Of a DNA stretch of 64,000 nt, positions 22,620-36,994 are shown piece by piece (the first letter of the stretch is position 1; each line of letters starts with the position of its first letter). The notes under the pieces are model-generated. The model did not search any database. It had not been told where the DNA came from and saw only the letters and a list, made by a program, of their open reading frames with translations. Where the stretch lies: the NCBI RefSeq assembly GCF_905147045.1, contig NC_065910.1, positions 744,001-808,000 of the forward strand. Direction: 5' to 3'. This stretch comes from Nymphalis io (taxonomy: Eukaryota; Arthropoda; Insecta; Lepidoptera; Nymphalidae). The position numbers and the translations under genes were made by a program.

Positions 22620-25600
22620 ATTCTACCGATTAGTAAACTTATCATTGAATTGTAACATATTGATAATTTTATTATTCTTAAAATTGAATCCAATATCAAT
22701 AAGCTCTGACAGTTCTATTGTTTTAAATGGAAGCAATCGAATATTGATATCATATCAATATAACGTACCAGATGACTGCATCTCCGGTGAGATGGAAATA
22801 GCCGGTAACTACGTTATTGCCTCTCACTCTAACATATGATACGTTGTATTGCTATTTCATCTCGTCACTAGTAACACGCTCAATCGATTCTTTTTTGTGA
22901 ATTACAGGATATATAGGGTATTGGATTTATCTGAAGATATGACGTCATTAATATGACGTACGCACTGTATGACTTGGTTGAGCATTATTATTTGGGAACT
23001 ATAAGAATAATGGTGATATCTCCAAACAGTAATTTTAATGTTCCATTTTGTATTAAATATATTATATCTTATTTATGTTACAAATATATAAGTTGGTGTG
23101 TCCAGATTATTGTTACAGACATATTATAGTTAAAATAATTTAAATTGTGGATTATAACCTTATAATATGTAAGTATGCCATCACCTGGACGTGATGGCAT
23201 ACTTTTTAGCTTCTTAATGTACACCTAGTGAAGTTGACGTGTGACGCTTAGTATTATTTATAACGTTACAAATACAAATTTTTGAGGCACTCAACTTTGA
23301 AACGTACTTAAGCCTTTTAAGGCCATAGTGATAGGTTACAGAATTTTTCGGAAAATTTTTTTTACGACGCTGGTGTACATTTTTGGCGAGTTAAGAACTC
23401 TAGTTTACAAAGATCAAAGACTTCACTAATAAGAGGGATAAAGTTATGGGCAACGCAATTACAGTCTAACCTGTTAGATGGCATGTACCATTCTTAATAA
23501 GTATATAAACATATACATTTTATTTTTCCAAAATTAGAACTCATTCAATCGACCCGTCTTGTCATTCATTTAAGCACACCAAGACCAATCGGTAAGATCA
23601 TTGAACGTTTATGGGATTAAAAAAGTAAAGAGTATTAATATTTTTTAGAAAAGAAAATTCGATAATGTTCTATAATTATGATAACAAAGATTTAAAATTG
23701 ATAAAGTAATGGCTTTTTAATTTAATTTACTTGTTAATTTTTATCTATGTTCGATTGATTAAAATGCGAGATCAATTATCTTTTATATAATAAAAGATAA
23801 GTAGATACTAACGAACGAATAAAATTGCATTTAATAACGTTATAATATAATGTTATTAAAAACTAATTGGGGAAAGTGATTTTATAAAATTTTAATACAG
23901 ACTTAAAATGCTATAATGTAAGAAATTATTTTATAGATAGTTATAACAGATATTGTACACCACAAAGATAAAAAAAAAATACATAAAATATAGATACAAG
24001 CAAATTAGCATACAACTTTGGCCTTATCGTTATATAGCGATCTTCGCCAGGCAACCAATGGCGTAAGGAACTACTCATAGGATATGAGATAGGCGGTGCA
24101 TGTCATTATAATATTTTAAATAACATAAATGTTTTATAAAAAAAATAAAAATAATTGTTATTATGAATACAAATGTATCTATTAAATTATAATAAACATT
24201 TAATTTTCACTAAGATCTATCTCTGAATACGATCACGTGTAACAGTTAACAGTCGTGCCCCGGGGGCATTGCACGTTTTCCACTCGTTAGCTGGAAAAAA
24301 CGTGATACCTATCCCTTTTATTGGTATAACGTCGACTTCGACACAGACTAGATGATATAAGTATGTCAGTAATATTTTTGGTCATCTGTCACCTTCTACA
24401 TATTTTTTATGAATTATAAATTTAAAGCAACTGTTATTATATAATAATACAGTCAATGGTTTCAATGATACAGGTTACAATAAACAGTTTACCAAGCATA
24501 ATGGATGATACTGGCTTGGACTGGTTTTCATAAAATTTCATGATCATTATCATCATTATTACTAAATCATGACTTCAAATATTTAATATTCCATTATTAG
24601 ACATAAATTATATCAAAATATACTTTACTCAAGACGTATTCTCTAACATACACTTTTAAATAATTTTACAAATATAAGATTAAATTTATTTGATCGGAAT
24701 TTAGATTGTACCGAGAACACTAAAGATTATTAGTAGTTGCTTTCTGCTGACAGTTAAACAAGATAGGAATGTTTTTAATAGAATTTATTTCATTTTATTT
24801 TTACCATCATCAATGCGGATACATTTATTAGTATTTTTTATAACATGAGATTAAAATTTATTATTAGGCAATGCTAACATCTGCTCTATGAAACATGTCG
24901 CCATAAATGAATCTTACGCATTTATAATGTAGTCATACTTATAACTTACTCTATGTACATCAATAATAGTCGCATGTATTTGAAGCATCTCTTAAAGAGA
25001 TAAATTCAAACTTCAAGTGTACTTCGTCTTAAACTTAATTTTAATGCACTCCACTTGATTTATTGCAATATTAAATGTATTAGTCACTATATTGCATTAT
25101 ACACGATGCGTTAATACAGCTTATAGATTAAGTTTACTTAGATAGTTGAGAATTGTGTTTAAAGTGTAATTTAAAATGAATATAATAATATTAATTCCCC
25201 GAAGTTTCTAATATAGTACCAATATGTTCGTTGTGCGGAAATTTTAAAAAAGCGCCTGCTTTATGTTTGTCGGCAATATTATTTTCTTGTTAATTTGCTA
25301 TTAAAAATAATTAGGCATTTAAACGTAAATGTTTAATCATAAAATATTTTATGGAAACATTATATGTTCTACGTTTTATTTCGGTATAAATATTGTAAAA
25401 TGATTTAACAAAAACGAGATAATCATTTTAATGAGTTGATTTTAATTAAAGTGGAGTCAATTAATGTCCAGTTTAAATAGAACATCACTTGTCATAATGA
25501 ACACTTCGCGTGTTTATTTATTTGTGCATCGCCCGTGACCAGAAAAATATAATTCGTTCCATTGTAATGTTGGAAATTGTATTTCCTGATTTTGTAATAA

Positions 25601-26100
25601 TACAAAGAAACGTTTTGACAATGGACTGATTGATGATGGGTTAATGTAACTTGTATCGTGTTTATTCAATAAATTTTAGTTTTTTACATTTATTTTTGTT
25701 AAAACGATTTGGTTTACCGTTTCAGTTTTCTAAATAGCTATAAGTTTTATATGTAAAGCAAAGATTAGAATGACTTATAAATATACTTTTGTAGGTGATT
25801 AGTTAAACAAATCTGTGTCTTCTTTTTTCATATGTCAAATTAATGATGACAGAAAGAGATGAATCAATGTTAAATAAGAAGCTAATAAGAGCCTTGTTAA
25901 GAACTATGTCTTACTTAATCTTAAACATTCGACAACAATTTTTTTGCCGTTTAATTCTAACCTACCTGCAAAAAAATTATTTTCATTTTTATAAATATTT
26001 CTATAAATTAACATAAGCATATTATACAAATTCTAAAGCAAAATGAAATGGAATATAATATTCTATATTGTTGCGATTAGCTTAACGATGACGTGTTTGT
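22620..26100. other. Long AT-rich intergenic stretch with almost no repeats
   Basis: Only a perfect hairpin at 23171 and a weak TGACAGAAAGAGATGAAT-type repeat remnant (about 25815-25895; relatives near 43140 and 45640) were seen. It lies 1.4-4.9 kb downstream of the transporter gene's stop. Confidence 0.5.
23171..23204. other. Perfect hairpin, 14-bp arms, 6-nt loop, followed by a T run
   Basis: AAGTATGCCATCAC-CTGGAC-GTGATGGCATACTT; the last T starts a TTTTT run on the plus strand. Confidence 0.85.
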
Positions 26101-26104
26101 GTTA

Positions 26105-26385
26105 AAAAAATTTATAGAATAGGAAGGCGGACGAGCATATTGGCCACCTGATGGTAAGTAGTGACCAACGCCCATAGACATAGGCATTGTAAGAAATGCT
26201 AACCATCGTTTGCATAGCCAATGCGCCATTAACCTTGGGAACTAAGATATTATGTCCCGTGTGCCTGTGGCTCACTCACCCTTCAAACCGGAACACAACA
26301 ATACCGAGTACAGCTGTTTTGCGGTAGAATATCTGACGAGTGGGCGGTACCTACCCAGACGAGCTTGCACAAAGCCCTTTTAGCA
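26105..26385 (-). repeat. Family A, near full length
   Basis: TTTATAGAATAGGAAGGCGG to GCTTGCACAAAGCCC; the GTAATTACACTGG part is deleted. Confidence 0.92.
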
Positions 26386-27212
26386 GTTAATTACAAATAG
26401 GTATTAGATAAATTAAATACTTTTTTCTATAAGATTTTTTATTGAAACACTTAAAATAATTAATTCTTAAGTACACTTCACAATACTATAACAAGGCATA
26501 CGTCGTACACCCGTCAATATATGGCATTTTTTGTAAAACAATACATATATATTTATATTATTTACAAACTTACAACTATCTATATACAAAGTTAAAAATA
26601 TAACAATTTTATAAAACATTATATCTTGCATCCCATGAGGCACCGTTCTAGCACCACTTTTTTAACTTTTATATAATTTTGAAACGAGTAAAATTTTCAA
26701 TACAATATTTTAGAAATATCAACGATCATTCTTCACATGTAAATTTTTCGTTTATTGATATTTAACAATATTTAACAAACACTTTCATAAAATATCACAA
26801 TAGAATAATCTGATATATATGAATCTATATAAAAACAAAATATTTGATTCATAAACTAGATGACAATGCTTTCATGAAACAAATATATATATGCTATAAG
26901 TCAATACTGTTGATGTATGTAAAGATCACATTATTAAGCCATTGTGGTTTACAATATGCTATTCGATTCATATTTACAAAAATAAATATACATTTATCGC
27001 ATCTTGTTTATTATTTCATTGCAGATCTTATATAGTTAAGAATATTTACAAATACACCTCCTGTGATCTAAATGTTTCGTATATCAAAATCAGCTAAAAG
27101 TTTAAATAATTAAATTAAATGATTTTTTTTTGTTAACTTTTGAATTTTACACATCAAGATTAAGAATGTAAAAAACTATCATTTAAAACATCTAAACATC
27201 TATAGCCTAGGG
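26386..27212. other. AT-rich DNA downstream of the transporter gene
   Basis: No further gene seen; extra AATAAA words on the minus strand could allow alternative 3' ends. Confidence 0.45.
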
Positions 27213-27218
27213 TTTATT
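27213..27218 (-). terminator. Candidate polyadenylation signal AATAAA of Tret1-like
   Basis: Reads AATAAA on the minus strand, about 255 nt after the stop codon. It is the first canonical hexamer downstream, which gives a 3'UTR of about 270-280 nt. Another AATAAA lies at 27007-27012. Confidence 0.5.
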
Positions 27219-27472
27219 TGTCATATATATCATCATACATAAAGCTTGTGACACTTGGAAGAGGAACTACTCACACTAAACGATAAGGCACTGTTGGAAA
27301 ACACTAACACATACATATATACTAAAAATAATACTGGATAAAGGCTGATTTGTTAAAACAGATTGTGTTAACAGCATCGTGTTCTTCTGTGCCTTTTCGA
27401 GACACACTCCACTATTTTCTACGAAGATATTCAGTCTATATTTGCAACCACACACTACTTTCAATTATAATA

Positions 27473-28504
27473 CTATCGATTAATACATAGAGATTCTACA
27501 TATTTCGGATCCATTTCATCTATTTCCCGACCCTTTGTTTCTGGCACGAAGAGTACAACAAATAGAAGACAGAGTACAGCTAAGCCTGCATACATCCAAA
27601 ATAGACCATGTAAACCAATGTAATATTGAAAATCAGCTGCAGTTTTGACATTAACGAAGCCACACAGGTGGCTGAAACTAGTTGCTAAAGCACTACCAGT
27701 ACTTCTATATTCTAATGGAAATAATTCTCCAATTAAGAGTGAGGATATCGGACCAATACCAAGAGAAAATGCAATTGTAAATGTAAGAACGCATAATAAT
27801 GGTATCCAATCGTACGATCCTTGTACCGTTTGAGTTAGATCTGTTGTATTTCTAAAGACATAATCGTAATATGCATATGAACCAAAACCGGCGAAAGCTA
27901 TTGACATCATAACTCCACTGATCATAAGTAAAGGCAATCGGCCAACATTATCAATCAACATTCCAGAGAGACAAGAGGCTAGAAGTTGAACAACACTTGT
28001 CGCAATAGCGCCACCATGTGGGTTCATCATTCTAAAAGTTTTTTTAAATATCGAAACCGCGTAAAAATTAAATACATGTGCGCCGGTGAATCTCTGGAAG
28101 AACATTAAACCGCAAGTAATAAGGACTGGTCTAGTTAATCTTTTCGATAGAAGTACTTTGAATTTTCCAGCTCGACCATCATTGTACTGCTTGCTTGCTA
28201 AAATATTAGTTCTGATCGTTGCCAATTCCTGTCGTATATCAGCATCTGGGCCTCTGAGCCATTGGAGGGAATCTGCCGCTTCTTCTTCTTTCCCCCGTAG
28301 AAGGAGAGAGGATGGGGTTTCAGGTATAAAAAGAAGAGCCAAGAAGAGAAGAACTGGTGCAGCTGCGACGACTAGAGCCAACTGATGCCAATTTAGGTAA
28401 GCTCCAAGAGAAAATGATATGAGGAAACCAATTTGACTTAATATCTTCAACACTGAACTGAGGCAGCCTCGAATTTCAGGCACTGCTATTTCTGTGACAT
28501 AAAC
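27473..28504 (-). CDS. Tret1-like: Tret1-like coding exon 4 (terminal, 343 codons plus stop)
   Basis: Acceptor TATTGTTTCAG|GTT at 28505; stop TAG at 27475-27473. Encodes residues 152-494: TM5-6, the PETPSS motif, the central cytosolic loop with a KEEE cluster, TM7-12 and the PETKG tail motif. An N-glycosylation-type NTT lies at residues 370-372 in the predicted TM9-10 loop. The open frame runs 16 codons upstream into intron, but those codons are intronic because the acceptor sits before GTT TAT GTC. Confidence 0.95.
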   Translation of the reverse strand, partial: VYVTEIAVPEIRGCLSSVLKILSQIGFLISFSLGAYLNWHQLALVVAAAPVLLFLALLFIPETPSSLLLRGKEEEAADSLQWLRGPDADIRQELATIRTNILASKQYNDGRAGKFKVLLSKRLTRPVLITCGLMFFQRFTGAHVFNFYAVSIFKKTFRMMNPHGGAIATSVVQLLASCLSGMLIDNVGRLPLLMISGVMMSIAFAGFGSYAYYDYVFRNTTDLTQTVQGSYDWIPLLCVLTFTIAFSLGIGPISSLLIGELFPLEYRSTGSALATSFSHLCGFVNVKTAADFQYYIGLHGLFWMYAGLAVLCLLFVVLFVPETKGREIDEMDPKYVESLCINR

Positions 28505-31500
28505 CTGAAACAATAAAAATTTTACATTAACATTGATTGAAACGGTTTCCAATGATCGATTCGATAATATTTAAAATTCGTATAAGTCTGTATAACGTTC
28601 TTTAAGGTAGTATACTGCTATTATTTAGGAACGAAAAGTATAATATATTATTTGTCATATATAGTAGTCGAGATGGCCTAGTGGTTAGAACGCGTGAATC
28701 TTAATCGATGATCGTGGGTCCAAGCCCGGGCAAGCACCACTGAATTTTCATGTGCTAAATTTGTGTTTATAATTCATCTCGTGCTTGACGGTGAAGGAAA
28801 AGGAAACCTGCATGTGTCTAATTTCATTGAAATTCTGCCACATGTGTATTCTGCCAACCCGCATTGGAGCAGCGTGGTGGAATAAGCTCCAAACCTTCTC
28901 CTCAAAAGGGAGAGGAGGCCTTAGCCATGTAGTGGGACATGAACAGGCTGTTACTGTACTGTACTGTTACTGTCATATATATCAGTAAATTATACTAATA
29001 TTAAAGGAGTTTGTTTGAACGTACAAATCGCTAGATCTACCAGTCAAATTTAAGAAAATATTTCTACTTAAGGTAGCTTATTTATTAAGAAAGATATATA
29101 GTACATAACATTTCGCTTTGTCTCACAGGGCGGAGTAGTAACGTAGAACGCATGGTAATGTGCGCACAACTAATACCACCAAAGATTGTTCTTATCCAAA
29201 TGTTATCTGTTCTTGTAATAATCAAAGAAATAAATTAAACAGCCCACATACCAGCATTTAGCAAAGTGATTTCTGCCAAAGATAAGAATTTGGAGTTTCA
29301 ATTAACTTTGAGATGAGTTTACGTTATCTATTTATTGTTCCGAAAGTTGTGCTTAAATTATGATAAAACTTAAAAGCTGATTACACATTATATTTTGATG
29401 TATAAAAAGGCTCGATACCTGAAGGATATGAAATAACAGATAAACTATAATGTACGCGTGCGAGGCCGCTGGCATATGTTAGTGTATTCCATCAAATTAA
29501 AAAAAAAAAACAAAAGAATTAAGCGTTTTAAAGTAACAGTCTGTAAATGTCCCACCGCTGAAGGTTTGCCTTCAATACAGGTTAGAAACACATGCGGCAA
29601 ATTTCATCCAACACATACTCATCCTCTCTCTCCTCATGACATTTTTTTAGCACGAAATGAAATTATAAACTTATACACGTGATTTTTTACTGATAATTGT
29701 ATTTCTAACCACCGAACCATCTCAACCTTTCTACGTCGTAATGAATAATATTATTTTATGCTTTTGTTGCCATGAAAACATTTTGAAAAGGCATTGACGC
29801 CATTTACATAATGAAGCATAAAGATTTGCTGCGCTACGGTTAATGTGAGACAAATCGATTTCGAATCACAAAAATATTCATTTCAAATTGACAAAAGCGT
29901 TCGTTTATTTGGTTAGAACAGTTAATGGCGGATCTTTGATGTTTTCCTTGAAATTAAAAGTAAAATGGATGTCATTAAAACTGTATTAGGCTTAATCAAC
30001 TATTTATAACAATCGTGAGATATTAAAAGTTATAATTTTAATAAAATTATTTATTATTTTTATGTTCCATCGCAAATTATATAACAAACAATAAAAATAC
30101 ATATATTTTATTACTATATAAAATTTAATACCGGACATATTGATAATAAAGAGAAACTAAGGTTTCCCTCGGGAGACATTTTAGAAGTCTATTAAAGTAC
30201 ATTTGTATTAAGAATATAGATTTGTTTTGATGAGTTCAAATTACATTGATTTCAGACCGATTGATAGATCGATCTTCAATCTATGTAACAATAACGAAAC
30301 TACATGTCACACCATTACTCTACTAATAATTCTAATAATAATAATAATTTTAATTGATATAATATTTTTTTATTGACTAGGTAGGCGGACGAGCATATGG
30401 CCCACCGGATGGTAAGTGATCACCAACACCCATAAACATTGACATTGTAAGAAATATCAACCATCGCCCACATCGCCAATGCGCCACCAACCTTGGGAAC
30501 TAAGATGTTATGTCCCTTTATTTACACTGGCTTACTCACCCTTACAACCGGAAAATAACAAAGCCAACTCTTGTTTTGGGGTAGATTATCTGATGAATGG
30601 GTGGTACCTACCCAGACGAGCTTGCAAAAAGTCCTACCACCTTGAAAAACACCACCACCACACCTACTAGCCCACCTTGCATTAAGACAGCTAAATGAAT
30701 GTAAGGTGCATAAACAGTGTATTTTCGTTATCAAAAACGACAAGCATATAAATTTTATATAAAAAATCATTTCTAAACAACGATCCGTCATCCAAAGATA
30801 TCGTTAAAAAAAATATACATATGTCAATACATAAAGCGTTAGCACACTTTAACATAATATCTATGTATATAAGGCAAGGAGAAAATAATTTAGTATCTTC
30901 TGCCCTGTTTATTCTTCTTTTATTTGAAGAACTTCAGCGTTAGCAATAAAAAATATAATATAAATCTAAAACCTACAGACTTTAGGAGAAATTGTTTATT
31001 AATTATTACCGTATAACATTTATATCAAGCATTGAACAAACAAGGCTATATAACAATGTTAAATGTTTCAATTCCATTCTAGTGAAAATGTTTTACACAT
31101 CGAAGCAGTGTAAGTGCAGTACAAATAGTATAAAGGGCACAATCAAAAGGCACGCGCTCAAAGCCGTGTTAGAATATGTATGAGGGGAAAGTGTTTATGA
31201 CGTCACTTTGCTTGTCCAAACAAGTGTACCCAACACAATCCTTACAATAACAAATTCATATGTGAATTTAACATGAGCTGTGGTCCGTGATTTTCTCTGT
31301 GATGATAGCAAAAGTATATCTCTTTTCAAAGGTGATATAAGGGTTTATTTATCTTAGGTACATATATAATACATAACGCCTCGCTGGACTTAATATCTAG
31401 TATATAAAGTCTAGCTCCTATCTAGGGATAATGAATATTTTTAAGTTTTTCTGACGATATTTTTTCTCATTGACTGCAAAGTTAGAAATGTACAGTGTTT

Positions 31501-34500
31501 TTCAAGGCAAGGAATATTTCCGTATTCGACGTGAAATTAAATAAAACTGTTTGTCATGTGCCTCTTATTTTTCTCTCTCATTCTAATTGCTTTTGTCAGT
31601 GTGGCCATTCTAAACGGATGGCCACACTGACAAAAACAATGAGATAAAAATATCTATATACTCTTAAAAAACAATTACAGATTTTATAAAACAAATAAAT
31701 TATGAATCAATTTGTTAAAACAATTATAATGTGATGACGTCACATATTGACAAAATTATTTAAATTTTACAAATGTATAAAGATATGTCAAAGATTTATC
31801 GGGCGTGTTTTCGGCGATTCAAATTGAAACAATATTATTTATTGTCCATTTATCGGGTCATGGTTGAACACTGAATATAAATGGGGTAAGGCTTTAGTTG
31901 TATTACAAAAGGCATACATTAAGACACGTTTGTATATTTATTTGTAATTGTTTTGGAATTTAACTTAAGCTACACATTGACTTGACGAAAGGTTTGTTCG
32001 ATTTAATGGCTACGTCAAATTTCAAACGCAAACTTAAATTTGTCTAACAGTATTTATTTATAGTGAAATCTGCCACAATTTCGGAAAAGAAATATCAGAG
32101 AAAACACAGAGTAAGAAATTCAGTAGACTATAAAAAAAATTACATATATATAAAATCAATTGTTCTGTCCACTGTCCAACTATAATTACCTATAGTAATC
32201 AATGCATTGTTATATGATATTTACAGACCATTTTCCAGGTTAAAGTTTGTTCTAAGAGCTTTAATGATTGAAAACCTATAAGAAATATATGTAACCTAAT
32301 CATTGCGATATGTCTGCTATAATCGTTCACCGTAATAATAATATTTCAAGAATACACCCATCAAAAAAGTATAACAAAAGCCGGTTGTTAACATTTCACG
32401 GGCGAGTAATGAAATACTTACAGAATAGCGCTGCACATCGCAAGACAAATTCCAATAAACTGTGACGAGAATGACATATTTTCGCTGACAGCGATACAAA
32501 AAACAATGATGCCTCAATTTTCTCACATTCATTTATATGACATTATAAATAATTCAATTGAACAATATGGCTGACATCAACGGGTACACAAGCAATGATA
32601 CGGTACTGCCGAGGTATTTATGATGACGGGTTTTTCTGACACTGTCTCTCGTAAATAAGGCTGAGTCTATGAAACCGAGTAGTTACTTTTTATATTGATT
32701 TAATTTGTATTAAAGTAACTGCATACACAGTAATGCTTTACTTGGTTTCCAAACTTCAGATTTACAACCCGAAATGTCATGTATTAACGTCCTGCCAATA
32801 GACAAACTAAATTTATTCTCAAGAGGAGAGGAGGCCTGTGTCCAGTCATACATTTTGCTATTGCTTTTTTAATAGGCCAATAACTGCCAGTCTATGAAAT
32901 TCAAATTAATGTTCGAAAGAAAAACGAAATTAACGGTATTGAACATTCATTGGTCGCCTATTGCGTCATCGTCTGCGACCGACCAATAACCATTCAGAAT
33001 AAATTCAAATTAGATAAAGTGAGAGATCAGCGTTTTAAAAACAGTAACGCTTTTCTGTAAATACTCACTTCATTATTCACCCGTGAAATATTGACAACCG
33101 AACTCATTGTGATATACTATTTGGCGCGTGTATTCTTAAAATATTAAAATTGTTACGGTCAATTTCGCTTTCTGATATTTCACGACCGTTTTCTGCGGTG
33201 AGTTTCGAATTTCTTCCTGTCTAAGTCAACTTTTCTAAATTTAAAATGTTGCCATAATTAATAAGTAAGGTACGAATAAAAATAAAACTATTCATATTTA
33301 AACTGAGAACGCTATATTGTGTTTATTGCTTTAAATAGAAAACTATACATATGAGAATATTTTATACATCTGTCTCCATATATAAGAGAGACATGGCACA
33401 AAAAGTTTTCGCGATATGGTGTTACTGTTTGTTCGTCTATTCAACATTCGAACACACAGCTTTCATGGATATCCAATTTTCTGAACTTAATAATCATAAA
33501 GAAAATTGTATCTATAGTTTATTGTCGGTTCTTTTAAATCCGTCGGTAGCTTTGATGAATAAATAATGACTGAAATGATTATGAAAGGTGCTTGTAATAG
33601 CACTCTTCATTCAAGTACGCTTGATGACACATTATGTTTTGTTATGTGATATACATTTATTTCATGACACTTAAGAAATATATTTTCATATCATAAATAT
33701 AAGAAATTATTTTCTTCTTTCTGGAAACTATAGTTAAACTTTAGGCCTTAAAGATTTTGAAATTCATGTATAAAGCGTATTTGTGTAAAATAAATTTAAT
33801 AGAGAAAAAAGTAGAAAAAAAAATACGGACTTGTATTAATTTATAATGCGAAACTCTCAATTATGCCTTTGAAATTGAAAAATACTTTACCAAATCTGAT
33901 TATTTTTCCATTTAATTATCTAAATAAATAACAAACTAATTTAAAAGACATGACTCTTAGGCGTTTGTCGTATGAATGGAATTCCGATTATTATCACTAG
34001 ATGGCGCTGAATTCATTCAAACAAATCGCAGTTAACGTCAACGATATCAAATAAGCAAAGAAACTCGCACTGCACACTGATATTAAAGGCGGTGTGTCAC
34101 AAAACTTTTTTACGTACCTAACAGTTTCTAATTACATTTATTGTGAATGATAGCGTTTGTGTGAATGTGTAATTTTTCTCATGTTCATAACGACCGGTGA
34201 TTGATTGAGCTTCAAGATAATATACGTATCGCGTTTTAGAAAATTACAGCGTATTTTATTGTGTAATGTTGACGCCCGGCATGCGTTGCAATGCCTATTT
34301 AATTGTAAAACAATTACACAACTCGCGTGGTTTGATTACTTGATGGTACCATATCAGAAACCTTCGTTCGTTCTTTCTTTCGCTCACTAAAGTTTCAATA
34401 CCGACGGTTATAGTTTTAGGCAGTTATACACAAACAAAGAAATGATATTTTATATATAATATCATCATTATACATATAATATCATTTCTATAATATTACC

Positions 34501-36957
34501 ATATATCATTATAAATATATATATATATATATGTATAAATATATATAAGCGACTCGTCTTCGCGTGTATATACTTGTATGATGTGTAATCGACCTCTTTG
34601 CTCTGTGTAAATAATTTAAAATAATTACAGCAGTTTTTTCAGCGACTATCACGAAAATACTGCTGTTTTTTTTTCTTGTCTTAATTAAATACATCGTTTT
34701 TGACGTGTTGCTCGTGCTATTGGTGCATTTTAATTATTGTTTTCATTGACTTTTCTTGTATCTGTATGTTTTAATTAAAACTAGCATTAATGATGTCTAC
34801 GTTAAATAATAAGCTGAGATGGCCCAGTGCTAAGAATGTGTGAATCTTAACCGATGATCGTGGGTTCAAACCCGGGCAAGCACCACTGAATTTTCATGTG
34901 CTTAATTTTTGATTATAATTCATCTCGTGCTATACGGTGAAGGAAAACATCGTAAGGAAACCTGCATGTGTCGAATTTCATTGAAATTATGCCACACGTG
35001 TATTCTACCAACCCGCATTGGAGCAGCGTGGTGGAATAAGCTCCAAGCCTTCTTCTCAAAACGAAGAAGAGCCCTTAGCCCAGCTAATTTCACTGAAATT
35101 CTGCCACATGTGTGTTCCCCCAACCCGCATTGGAGCAGCGTGGTAGAATAAGCTCCATAACTTCTCTTCGTAAAGGGAGAGGAGGCCTTAGCCCAGCAGT
35201 GGGACATTCACAGGTTGTTACTTTACTTTACTTTACGTTAAATACTATATTAATTCATAAATAAATTGGCAAAAACTAGGCAGACACCTTTTTTCTACAT
35301 TTGTCAAGCGATTTTAATTTTTTTAGTAGCTATTGACGAGCAACAGAGATACCAAATCAATATTTTGGGAAAAAGAAGAGGTAATATTCATATATGCACA
35401 TATTATGTATTTCTCAAATTTTGAATAACGGTTATCGTCGAATAGCGACCTCTAGGAGACTATGGTGTTCCTAATATTATTATACGAAAATAACTCTGCT
35501 GTGTTACGCTTTAACGTCTAAACTATTCAACAGATATGTTGAAATTTATCACGAAGCAATCTTGAATCTCAAGGAAGGACACAGGTATTTTCTATAACTT
35601 AAACCTGCCTCATAAGCGGTCCAAGCCGCGGGCAAAAACTAGTTTATTATAAATTAAAGGCGATTAAAATAATTCGGTATATTATATTAATAAAACACGA
35701 AACACCTGTGACCTCATTGTATATGTTACTTTAACTACATTATATATGTTGTACAAAAACCAAACTACGGATATATATTGTAATTTGTTTGTTACAAATT
35801 GTATAACTATTCTCACTAAAAATATTGCAATACAAACCCAAGTCAATTTTTCGATTTGATTGATGATTTCGGGGGCTAATCTTAAGAGATACACAACTAG
35901 AAAGAGTTTATGGGCAAGAACACACTTCTGGTCTGCAAATTCTGGACTCCGGGCTGCTATTAAGAATATTCCGAGAGGCTTGAACTCAGGATCTCGGGAC
36001 ACATTATTTAGTTTTAACGTTTAATTATATCGCTATGACTGCGTACTTGTTTTGTTAAAGCTTCAGTTTGTTTAAACTAATCTCTATTATATATAATGTC
36101 CTCCGGACCGATTTTGGCCACGGCGGCCAGTCTCAAGAGAGATTAGCCAACTGCGCAAGACATATTATACTAGTTGCTCGTCCCACCTTCGTACGGGTAA
36201 AATAATAATTATAGATATAATTTCAGTAAAATACACACTCATTGAGGAAGCAGGGACTATACTAAATTTTAAGTCAATCGGATCTATACTTTCGGAGATC
36301 TCGTATTTTCGTCAGTCAGTGGTATTTCGCTTATATATGGGCTTTATGAACATTTTTTTTTCAGCCTTTAGCCGTCTCTGCTGGACGAAAGCCTCCCCCA
36401 TAGAACGTCAACCATCCCGATCCATCGCGAACCTGCTACCTATTTTAAATCGTCGTTCCTTCTTGTCACATGGCATATAAGTAAATAAATTAACTACGTA
36501 CCTGAGTTATCATGGTTATACAGCAAACCAGCATGCCTCCGCAGAAGGAAGTAACAGATATCATATCAACGCTCGTGGACAGCGCCGTGGCGAGCCAAGC
36601 GACCGTGTAAGGCAGAGCCGTCATTAGCAGCACTGACCTGCGGCCGATTCTCATCGCCATACCACCGAGGATACCGCCAACCAACGCGCCTGTGACAAAA
36701 TATTAACTTTAAAAAAATGTATCATGATCGTGATATAAATGATAAAGATAAACACTGAATATGGATTCTAAAAGAGATGCTAAAGCCAAATTGAAGCCTT
36801 TAATTATAGAAAACGTTAAGACTAAACAAAATATTATAAAAGATAAATAAAAACGTGGTACACATTTAAAATCCGACTCAAGGTGTATTATTTATCTTTA
36901 TAATTATCAGTGGAGTATTGTTTTATTATCTGCCGCACTTTATTGCTATTCTTATTC

Positions 36958-36994
<37 letters not shown>

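Noticed and set aside
28505..28552. Extension of the long transporter frame upstream to an ATG (METVSINVN...)
   Set aside because: These 16 codons are intron sequence: a good acceptor TATTGTTTCAG sits at 28505, and the upstream exon joins there in phase to give the family sequence.
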